From: Ditylenchus dipsaci
Taxonomy: Eukaryota > Nematoda > Chromadorea > Rhabditida > Anguinidae
Assembly (NCBI GenBank): GCA_004194705.1
Contig: SADC01000141.1
Location: 1 to 64,000 of the forward strand
Length of the DNA stretch: 64,000 nt
Reading direction: 5' to 3'
The notes beneath the pieces are model-generated. The model saw only the letters and a program-made list of their open reading frames with translations. It was not told the origin of the DNA and did no database searches. How positions within the stretch are numbered: position 1 is the stretch's first letter; every line of letters starts with the position of its first letter. The position numbers were made by a program, and so were the translations under genes. Shown here one piece after another: positions 47,554 through 59,500 of this stretch.

Positions 47554-50500
47554 TCACTGTGGGGGTGATGTCTCTTTGGAAGTGGAGTCTGTACCAGGTG
47601 GCGGGGTCACTGAAGCCGCTGCTACAGCACTAAAGCTAGTGTTTGCCGTTGCGGTGCTCTTCCAAATGTTGGTCGTCGACCCAATCTGCCATCATCCACC
47701 TGAAAAAATAAAATGTTATCAATTTTAAAGAGTAAGTAATAATAGTCGGTGCCCGCCAATTCAGAAAAATTTCCTAACCATTGAACTTCTGTGCAAATTT
47801 TTCAACTTGGTTTCTAACAAAACTATCCCTAAAATTAAATTATAGGCATTGTTTTGTTAGAAGCCAAGTTGAAAAATCCGTACAGAAGTCCAATGATTAA
47901 GAAAAAATTTGAACTCCCGGGCACCGTCTCTTATAAGCGCATGCCCCTTTAATAGGCAAGTTTCAGGCAAGAATTAAACAGGAGTGTTGTTTTACAGAAA
48001 AGCTGCCTCTATTCCATTGTAGCCTTCCGTCCCCCAAACCAGCTTTTTTATAAGCACTCAAAAGCCGTTTTTATGCAATAATTTTGCCATAAAAGGATTT
48101 TTCAGCAGTAGTGCTTTACCATGTTTTTCAGCTCGGGCCATGGCAAAAATAGACTCTATGGGTACAGTGGAATAGTGGCGAAAAGCTGTAGGCACTAGAC
48201 TCAAACCACTGAGCTACCAATAACTTTATCATCTGTTATACTTTTTGCTCTGTATAATTATGTAAAAATATATTTTTAACATTTTTAACAATTTACAAAA
48301 AAAAATTGAATAATTATTATTCTTATTAAGAACTTGCCTTGTTCAGATTAGTATCTTTGCGAACACTAGCAGTTCCCGTCTGACTAGAAGCCTGAGCTGC
48401 CGCGGCTCTTCTATCAGTAGACTGAGGTACTGGTCTAGAATTGTTGTTCTCAATAGAGCCACGGCCAGGATAGTTAGACCTGCCGCCCTTCTTGTTATTA
48501 AAGTCGGAGGTCAAAGCTTTCTTGCGATCGTACTAAAAATAGTGGAAAATTAATACTAATTTGAAATATATTGTGTCCGAGTGGCTTACCGCAGCTCTAT
48601 CCTGCTCGTTTTCAAGTTGCTCTTGTTCAGCCTCATCTTTTATATCTTTAAGAGTCTTGGGACCAGTATTGCCATGCTTGGCTTGCCAATTGTTCTTGCG
48701 CAGATCCTCCAGGTTCATAATCATGAACTTGACCCTATTGGTCAAGCTGGCCTTGATGCTGGACAAGTGGGCCACTATCTTTTCAATAGGTGGCACTTCG
48801 GCATCAGCAGCTGGAGTAGGAGTCGTGGATGTAACGGCAGTTTCCTGCTTCTGAGCAAGCAGTCTCTTTTTTCGAAAGTGGGACCGACAGTCTCAATCAT
48901 TTGGACGGCATACTCAATGTACACGTCATCTTTGGTTTCTGCAATTCAGAAGTAAATACGCAATGCCTTTTTTACAATAGCTGCAGCTAAAGTTGTTAAT
49001 TTTTAACTTTTTCATTGGATATCCATCCGTCCTTTTTAAGTTTAATTACAGTCGACGCTCTCCATAAAGAACTCGAAGAGACCGGGCTCAGCCGTATGTT
49101 TCGAAAAAAATTTCGCAGAATTGATGCTTTTCACAATAGAAACCTGTAATTCTGACATCAGATTGGGGCTCAGCGTAGTCGATTTACCTAAACAACTGCT
49201 CTCAGAATATATAACTGGCTGTCATTTTTCAAATCCTCTCGATACAATAAAATTTAAACTGAAAATTATTGAATCGTGTCAATTTTTATTGTCTCGAGCG
49301 GGATTCGAAAAATGACAGTCAGTTATATATTCTGAGAGCAGTTTTTTAGGTAAATCGTCCACGCTGAGTACTAATCTGATGTCAGAATTACAGGTTTCTA
49401 TTGTGAAAAGCATCAATTCTGCGTACCGCCACGAAACGGCCTTTTAAAACAGCAAAAAGTGGGCAGTAGGTGTCTTTTATTTGGACTTCATGGCGCAGTA
49501 GATAAAGCGTTCTGTTTTGTTGTGCCAACACTAGAAACAAGGCAATTTCGCTTGAGGTCACGAGTTCAACCCGCCCTTGGTCACCTTCGATTTTTCAATT
49601 TTATACAAAATTTTTATTTTAACCTATTCGCCGTGAAATCGAAAAGTAGACGAAGGTCATAAATACCAGATTTTCAAATTTTCATTTGAAATTTCGAGTA
49701 CACGTCAATCAAAAATCCTGACTTTAGGTCAAATACAAGAGAAAAAGTAGTAAAATCACGTTCTCGCATAAATATTACGAAAAGTGGCATTTTTGAGACG
49801 TTTTATGTAGCAAACGAAAGTTGAGAACCGCCACTTTCATAAAAATTAGATGGATTTTCTAAAAGTTAGAATTTGGGAAACTAGAAACCATTTCAAGTCA
49901 GTAACTGATTGTTTTAGTCACATTTTCCCGCAAAAATTTTCAAAAGCTACCTACTGCCCATTTTCGACTACTTTGAAAGGCCGTGCACGAATGTTGACAA
50001 AAAATGAAACATCGCCAAAACACTGCAGTCGACTCTCTATAAACCGTCACCCTTAAAAGTTAACAAAATAAAGAAAAATCAACAAAAAAGTTTGTTCCCG
50101 CCTAGGGTTCGACACTTTTTTAAGCTCAATTTTGGCTCATCTAAAAAACAAAAAATTGAGTGAGTCAATCACGAATGAAGCCGATAAAAAGTGAAGACGA
50201 CAAGACAGAATCACGGCTTTTTAAATTGTCCGAAAAGGTTCACTTGGAAATCTTAGACGTGTTTGGATGGCGCAGTGGTAGAATTACAGGTTTCAATTGT
50301 GAAAAGCATCAATTCTACGAAACGGCCTTTTAAAACAGCAAAGAGCTTTTCGTCACAAGATTTTACGCGATTTTACAACAACATTATTTGATCTTTTGGA
50401 GCCCGTGTGTTTAGTGTTAAATAATTAAGATTAATTTAAATTCTGCAACCTATACAAAAATTTATGTATTAACCGTAAGGCACCGCCTACTTTTCGACTA

Positions 50501-53500
50501 GCCAAACTATAATAGTGCACTTACATCATATCTTTGATGAGTTCCACTACGCACCAATTGATAATCATGTCAATGAGCAGGCTGTGACGATACAATTGAG
50601 CAATAAATCTGAAAGAAATCGAAATTTCACGTAGGTTTAAGGCAGCGCTCTCATTCGTTTTTATTTAAAAATTTGTCCTTTATTTGGCTAATCATCCTTT
50701 TTTTACTTCATTTTAAAATTTGCGCTAAAAATTAAGAAGACATCCTTTGTTTACGTTTTTTTACATTCTTTACTTTTTTTTCGTAAAAAAACACTTTTAA
50801 GCTTAAAGGGATTATAACAAGAAATATGACATGCCAAATAGTCATATAGTCATACTTGAACAATCAGTGTGATCAGCAGAGCAGCGCCTTGTAACCATAG
50901 TGACCGCGATAAGCGAAAATTGGACGGCGCCCCGTCCGCCGTCTTGGCCTTTTTGCCGGCCTTCCGACCGACCGTCCTAATTTTTTTGTGTTTGGCCTAT
51001 CGTCCAAACGGCCGTCCTTTAAAAAAAATTGTCGGGCTTCGGCCAGCCGTCTAATATTTTCTCTGAAATTTGGCCGCGGCCGTCTATAGTTTATTTTTTC
51101 CCGGCCTTTGGCCAGCTGTCCTTGTTGCAAAGTAGATCCATTTTGAATTAGCAATCAATGGTTACACATTTCTTCAAAGTTTCAATTTTAGTATATAAAA
51201 GAACGATTGTTGAGGTGACGTATTTCGAGTTATAACTAAATTGCAATTTTAGAAAGGCTTCCCCAATGCCGAGACCTTATTTCTCAAATAATACCATCAT
51301 GGTTGTTTCTGTTGCAACTTGAAAGCTTGAGGGGGAAAAAATCTTTTTGGGGAAAGAGTCCACATTAGAAGACGGATGTTTTCCAAAATGTTATTGCAAT
51401 ATTCTACTTATTGTGCTATCAGAATTTTTGTCGCCGTCCGCCTGCCGGCTTTTTTATTTTTTTACCGGCCGTTCACCCTGCCGTCCTGATTTTTTGACAA
51501 GCGGTCGTCATTTGAAAAAAAAAAATTCGCCGGCCGTCCATTTCCTTTTTGCCGGACGGCGGCTGTCCGACCGTTTCATTTTTCGGCGTCGTCTGGACGG
51601 AGACGGAACGGGCCCGCAGGACGGCACGGTCACTATGCTTGTAGCAAGCAAACCAGAGCGCCTGCCACTAAAAGGCAAACATCCAGTTAGATGGTTTTGC
51701 CTTTAGACTGTATTGTCTAATCAAGCAAACATTTTAAAAATAGGTAAAAATTGTCGGATTTTAACTAAAATCGATTTTACGATGGTTTTACTGGACATCT
51801 TTTGTACTGAATTTAGTCAAATTATAGGTTTACTTACTTGATGATGCCGAGAAGTCTTCGCTTCTCCTTAGACTTGAGCAGGTCGATCTTCTCGGTAATA
51901 GCACTCTTTTTAGAATCTTCAGTTTCTTCATTGGCCCGCTCTTCCTCTAACTGCTTGATCAGATCATCTGAGCTGGTAGCACCCAAAAAGGTTTCTTGGC
52001 ACTTTGTGATGATGCTGCTGCGGAAAGAGGTTGGTGGACGTTGTTCCGGAGCTATTTTGTTCTCCAATTCCACCTGCTTTAGGCACAGATCAGAGTACAG
52101 AGGCAGAACCTTGGCTCTTCCACTGCTTTCTCGAAGATCAAGGCTAAAACTCATCTTTTTAGTGAAATAATGATTGGACTTAATTTTATAACCACTAACT
52201 AATGATCATAGGCAGCAATTTGGGATCGGTGTGGACTTTGTAGTCGCAGAACTGTTGGACCATGGCCTCGTAGGTGGATGGGGTGATCTTGTTCAGCAAA
52301 CTCGGACCTCTTTCTTGACATTCTGGAAAAATAATGTAGATAAAAATAAAGTTGAAAATGAACTTCAAGCAGGGCTCCTAATTCTAATTGCCGAAAATAG
52401 CCGAAGCTCAATTTTACTACAAAAATATGATTGGTGGAAATTAAAGAGTTTGGAGTTGGAATCATCAGATTTATTTCCACTTATTGCAACCCACAAAATC
52501 ATTTTAGCCATCATTAACTCTTAAACTATCATATTAGCTGATCAAGAAAAATTGCGTTGAAGCTTATCAAATATCGTCTAAAATAGACTGTAAAAATAAA
52601 AAGGTTCACAAACAATAACTAAACTCAAAAAAGTACCCAAAACTTTTATTAAAGCAGCTTACCAGCGCGTTACAGTGAAAAAAGGCTGGGCAGAAATTTA
52701 TTTCTCTCTTGACTATTTTCTATAAGCGTTCTACCTGAACAGACAAAAATGTTCTGTCTATTTTCTAAAAGTAGGATAAAGTCATAAATATCGAACTTAA
52801 CAAGAAATAAGTGAAAACAGGGGAGGTTTTCAAAGGTTTCTGGTCCCCGCCCTAGTTTTCAGTGTTATGCGCTGGTGTGCCCCTTTAATAGACCACCCGA
52901 AATCTGGAACTTCCTGTATTTTTCTTCGCTTTTTGGTCTTACTTGTTTTAATTGTTTTTAGTCGTGTAACACCAAATGCAGTCCTGATTTTCAGCTTGAC
53001 TTTGGTGTATAACATATTGGGTTGTCGGGAAATTATCCAGCGTTTTTTTAAACTGACGTTTAAAGATTAAAAATTATTTTAAAAAGTTATTCTTAATACA
53101 CTTTTGTGGCTCTGTTATTTCTCTTCAAAATGTGCTATCGATATTTTTCGGATTACTTTACAAAAGTCAGCATTTGAATCCAAACACTAGTGACGTCATT
53201 TTGAATAGTTAACACGTATTTTCATCACTTTAACTAGTCAAAATTTTTATACAGGATTTGGAGTTTTAACAAACATCTTAATGCTATCTTGTAGGGCAGT
53301 TCAAGAGCTACAAGACCCATTTAACAGAATAATTGTTGAAAATGTGGTTTTGAAGATATGGACAATGGATTTTTTAAACGGATTTTTAAAAAAGTAATTT
53401 CTTTTAAAATGACCGAAAATCCAAGTTTTTCCTACTTTTTCGGATTCTAATTTACATTTTTGACAACCCATCAGAAAGGTTGAGGCGGAGTTGTGACGAT

Positions 53501-56500
53501 TTGATATTTGTAGCAATGAGCAAGGTTAGAGCCTCATACCTACTTTTTACTTCACCTTGCGTTCAAAATTGTTAAAAAAATAACACAAAAGATTAATTTT
53601 TGTTGCTAATATACCATTTTAAACTAGCCAAATCTTACATCGTGCCTAGCCTCGTCTTCATCCTTGCTTTCCTTGGTCTCCTTCTTTGGTTTCCAAGCAT
53701 TGTCTCCTCGTTCTGGCAATGCAGGCTGGTTTGGTCTCTTGTTTGGCTGCATGGAATTTCTCCCAGTGAAAGTTTTGTTGCGAGCACCGCCTCCACGTCC
53801 TTCACTACCACGACCCATGTAAGGCTGGAAAAATACCAAATCATAGAATATTGTCTTCCTTTAGCAATTAGGTGACACATACCGGTGGTCTATTGCACCA
53901 CTCATCCTAGGGTTGAGTGTGCCTCCAGTACCTCCAGTCTGCCAAGATGGAATGAAGGGACTGTCTCCAGGACGAGAATTTATGGGAAGTGCCTCATGCC
54001 CACCTTGGTGCTGATTGCGTTAGCTGGCATTCCAGCTAGGTCAATGCCCATTTCTTGGAGTTCAGCTTCTGTTTTAGGGCACCTTACGTGCCTCAGCTCC
54101 TACAAATCAAATTTTGACATCGTGTCACCCAAGTTTTTAATTTTTAGAGAACCCATCAAATATTTTAAAAGAACCAATAATAAAATTTAGCACTCTACGT
54201 TACTTGGCCAATTTCATGATAGGTCTCATTTCCGTACATTAAAATTTTAACTAATTTTTCATACCCGTATGAAATTCCTCATCAGATGGAGGAAGTTGCT
54301 GCTGTAGACTTGAGAGCTGATTTTATTAGCTTCTTCTGGATCCTTAAAAACTCGGACATCTGGTCTTCGCACTTTTTAAGTGTCGCCTCTGGCCCAGTTT
54401 CACCTTCTGTTTCAGCAAGGGGTTCAGACAGTCCGTTTTCGAGCGGTGAGTCATCGCCATGTTTTCTGAGCAAAACAGCAAATAAAAATTCATTCAAGCT
54501 AAGCATTTGAAGAATACCCATTTTCAGAGTGAGCTTCCTCACCACCAGCATCGTGGCTTGGCGAGCGGTGCTTCTGGAAACTGTACTGGCTACTGTCTTG
54601 CAGAGAACCCTAAAAATCTCAACTTTGAATACCTATATTAGTAATGAATTTTGGATGGGTTTCATTATTATGCAATAATCTTGTGTCCTAAAAAAGTAAT
54701 ATTGCAGTAATATTTCGATAAAATATAATAAAAATGTCTAAGTCTTTTGGAATTTCAGCAGCAAAGTTTGGTTTTTTTTGGTAAATATAGACAGTAACTC
54801 ACCCTGTGGTCGCCGCTGATGACAATAGATGGTGAAGAAGTGCCTCCATTCTCCACTGATTGACGATCAGATTTGCTGAAAATAAGAAGTTAGTAATTTT
54901 AAGCACTCAAATTTATTGGACCTTATGTAATTGAAGAAAAACCGAGGTGAAAAAATCGGTGCCCCCCCCCCAAAGTACATAAGGTCCATTTATTACTAAT
55001 ACCCATAATGTTCCTCCTTGATCACATCTGCTGTGATGACAATTGGGCCACGTGATCCCTCTCGAGAAACTGAAGAAGAATGAGCTTGAGCAGACGAAGG
55101 AGCAGTAAACGGTGGCGAAGGTGTTGCTTGGGGGCTCTGAGTGTGCAGCTTCTGCAAACAAGGTGTTACAAAAAAGATCTAACAGAAAAAGCCAAGAAAA
55201 AATCACCTCTTTGAAGGCAGTAGTCAGAGCTTGAATATCTGCAGAGTCAACTAAAATAACAATGTAATTTCGAACTGTGTCAACCAGGGACTCAACAAAT
55301 CCCAACCACTCACCCTCTTTCGGAGCCGATCCTGATCGGACCAATTGTTGTGCCTTTTGTTGCTGTTGTACCACTCCAATAGAAGAAGACCTGAGCTGAG
55401 CTGCCCCACTCAAGATTGGTTCATTCTCGTCTGTAGCTGCCTCTTTGGATTTAGTGGACTCTGTATGGGCCCCACCTCCAGGTGCTGCTTCTACAGTTGT
55501 GGTCGTTGTTGTGGTAGTGGTTGAGTTGGTGTCTGCCCCTGTATCTCTTGTCCCACAGGTGTGCTGGACCCGCTCTCTTGCTTAGCTTTCTTGTCTTCTC
55601 CATAAGCTGCAGCAACTAGTTTGGTGAAGTTATTTTGAATAGCTGCGGCAGTGGTGGCGGCGGCAGTGCTTTCCTCGCCTATAGAAGCTGCTGCGGATGC
55701 GTTTGATTTGCTGGCTATAAAGAAAGTATGTTAATTGCAGTTTTTACGTGGTGACAATCAATGATGTTTATTTATCCAACTTCCATTAAAAAGAGAAAAA
55801 ATTGCTATTTGAATGTTTGTTATCACGAGCGGAATTTGAAATTACTGATAAGCTGATAAAAAAGTACTTTGGAGCCTGAAGAGCAGTTTCACACGCAAAT
55901 CAACCAGTGTTAAGCAGTTTGGGTGCGTCAAAACTTTAAATTAATAATACCGTATTTTCTCTATTAATTACCCCGGGTAATTATTTTTCAACCAGAGAAA
56001 AATCGAAAAAAAATTTTGTTCCAGAGATTATTGGGTGCTCAGCCAAAATCTAAAAAGCGGAATCAAATAAGTTCGTGGTGACTAAGAAAACGCAAAAAAC
56101 AGATTTGCAAAATAACTTTTTTGAGCTGAGATATAGGGTGCCTATGGGGGGTAATTAATAGAGAGGGGTAATTATTAGAGAAAATACGGTAACTCTCTAA
56201 ATTCCAATATGAGCAGTGTATTTTTTCTACAGGGATGTGGCATTTTAGTTGCTCTTTCAGGATATGTAAATATCTCTGCTGTCATTCTGATATTTTGGCT
56301 ATTTTTGTCACAAAAAAACTCCTAAAAATGAAACTTTTCTACAAAAACCTCCACACCTCAGAAATTTTTACATGACTTACATGCAACTTATATGTCGTCA
56401 GAAAGCTCTTTTTATAGGCTTGCCGACAACTATAAACTTGATTGGATCAACAATTAAAAAGGACAGTATAAATGGATTGAAAAAAGTCAATTTCGGGCAC

Positions 56501-59500
56501 TTGGGATTTTATGGCAATTTTTGTTGCCGTTTAACTTTTTCTGGCTAAGGAACAGACCATAGGTTATAATTAAAAATTACTCATAATTAAAAATGCTAAA
56601 CCCTAGCGAAAAATAACTGGTACCTCGGAAAATCACTATCCATCTCTTATTTGAAATTGGCTCATCATTACAAAACCAGCTTCTTATCCACTGAGACACC
56701 CAACCTTTTTAAAAGGACGTGGTGTTTTTTTATCCTTATTTCTCGTTACAAAATTACAAATTTGTTTGTTAAATTTATTCTTTTTTGAACATAATTGGTC
56801 CCCCCCCACCTTTTCTGACTACTTATGTAAGCTCGAAATCGACTGTGTAACGTACTGGTATGCCTCGTTAAGCAAAAAGAATTAGCAAATTTCAGAACTT
56901 CCGCGACGAAATTGTTAGAAAAGTTAAATACACTTAAAAGGGCATGCTCGTCGCCAATGGGAATATTTTGAAAGGCGAGTACAGTGAAATTCAAACGAGA
57001 ATTAAAATGTTGCATTTTTATGAAAGTCAAGGAAAAACATTGATCCCCAATCGGAATCGAACCACGACCGACTGCCCCAGTACGCCGCTGATTTTCCACT
57101 GATTAATGTGTTTTTCATTACTTATCACAAGAAGGTACTCAACAAAGTTTCATTTAAAAATAATTCTTTTTTGAAGTGACCTGGTATCCGCGTTTTAAAA
57201 TATCCCATAGGCGACGAGCATGCCCCTTTAAAAAAATATATTTGCTGAGCCGAAAAAAAGAAAAAACACAAAAAATTCGGACATCCCACTCAAAATTATC
57301 GAGACTCAACAAGCTTACAGACCTGCTTGGACAGTCTCCCTCACTTGTTCATCGTTGATTACTGTGTTGGTTGACGGGTCTACAATAGTCAGCACCCTTT
57401 TTGGCTTCTGAGGCATAGGAGGATTGAGTATGGTCTGTTGCTGAGGAGCCACCACTGCTATTGGCTGCTGTTGTGGCTGCTGCTGTTGCTGGGACATAGG
57501 CACTTGAGTTGGGGGTTGCTGCTGCTGCTGTTGACTGTAGTGTTGCTGGTGCTGCGGATGGTGTTGCTGCTGCTGCTGTTGTTGGTGGAAGTTCTGGACG
57601 ACCGCCTGTTGAGCCAGGAATTGCTGTTGAGCAGCCATGTTGTTTGAATACACCTGGGGATAGGCATACTGACCCCTGGAAAAAAGAGAAATTTAGTTAG
57701 GAATGAGGGTGGAAAATTAACAAAGAACTTACTGATAATAGGGGTTGACAGCAGTAGGATAGTTGACTGGAGGATATCCAGTGGTCTGTTCTGGTCGTTG
57801 GAAGGTGGCTTGCACAAACTGGTGTCCATTGCCTTGACGTGTCATCTGGATGACTGTGTCTTGCGGTAAGACCAGAGTGGCTGGGCTGAAAATTGGAAAA
57901 AAATTACATTGATTATACCAACATCAACCAAAGTGACAAATTATCATTCAAATCTCGCATTTCTTCTAATAGGTATATATGTCGGGTTATCTTTCAATCG
58001 CCCGAACACCTAAATTTGCGTCGATTTTGAGATTTTTGGGTGAAAATATAAAAAGCAGAATTGGTAGAGCTCGTGGGAGTTAAGAAAACGCAAAAAACAG
58101 CGTCGCAAAAATATTTACTCTGCCTTGAGATGCAGACCCTCAAAGTAGGGGGTGTTGGGTTATTGGAGACTGTTAGAAGAAATAAGGTTACTGTTATTTA
58201 AACTTAAATTACTACAGTCAAACTTTGATATAACGTACACCTGGCCTTGACCCTTCAATAACAAACTCTGTCAAATTTACCCCCGATATAATGTACGCCT
58301 GACCTGGTCCCCAGGTATACGTTATATCAAAGTTTGACTGTAGTGGTTTATTGTAGTTTAAATTAAAAAGAATCATGATTTTTCCGTTTATTTTTGAGAA
58401 AGAGGGCAGTTCACAACATCGAATGCAATACAGTCAAACTTCTCTATAAGCTCCACCTCTTTATAAGCTACACCTAGGTCCGGTCCGAGTAGGGTATATT
58501 CCGTACAATATACCCCCTATATAAGCTACACCTCTCTATAAGCTACATCCAGGATCGATCCCGAGGTGTAGCTTATAGAGAAGTTTGACTGTAAAAAATA
58601 CTTTAAATCGAGAGTTGGGTCTAAATAGCAAAGCTACAGTAGCGGACAAAAAAAAATTGAACACATGGTTACATTTTATAAATCGTGAAAGTTTTGGAAT
58701 TTTTCCTGCGTGTTGAAAGTTCTGTTAAAGGCAAAGATGTAGCATTTTCTTCCTCTTTCAAATGCTTAGTTCAATTTTTTAATTGTCAGGCTTTGACATC
58801 GTTGTAAATTCATTTTCTGATACGAGTCCATTTTATACCCGGACAAAAAAAAAATTGAACAGGCAACCGCAATAAACAGAAACCGCAATAATCTCAAAAA
58901 ATTCATTTATTTCACACTATTATTTCGTAGCCCTGTTTCTTAGCTAAAATTTGGTGGGTCAAACTTCTATTTTTGATAATTATGGAAAAAGTTATGACCA
59001 TCAACATGAAAGTGTCAATTTCTAGTCAAAATAAAGAAAATCTAAGGAAATGACTGTTTAGCCACATAAATAATAGCTTTTCTCAAAGAAATGTCGGTGA
59101 AAATATGACATCTATTGCACCATTCGAAAGCTCTTGATTTCTCTACAAAATAACACGTCGACTGTTTTTTTAGAAAAAATACAGGGCTGAGAAACGGTCA
59201 GTTGAAGTTACAAAAAGTGAAAAACCCCTCTTTTTGCCTTATTTTAGCGTTTTTTGTCTTGTCTAAATTCAAACTGTCCGTTTCTCAGCCCTGTATTTTT
59301 TCTAAAAAAACAGTCGACGTGTTATTTTGTAGAGAAATCAAAGAGCTTCGAATGGTGCAATAGATGTCATATTTTCACCGACATTTCTTTGAGAAAGCTA
59401 TTATTTATGTGGCTAAACAGTCATTTCCTTAGATTTTTCTTTATTTTGACTAGAAATTGACACTTTCATGTTGATGGTCATAACTTTTTCCATAATTATC

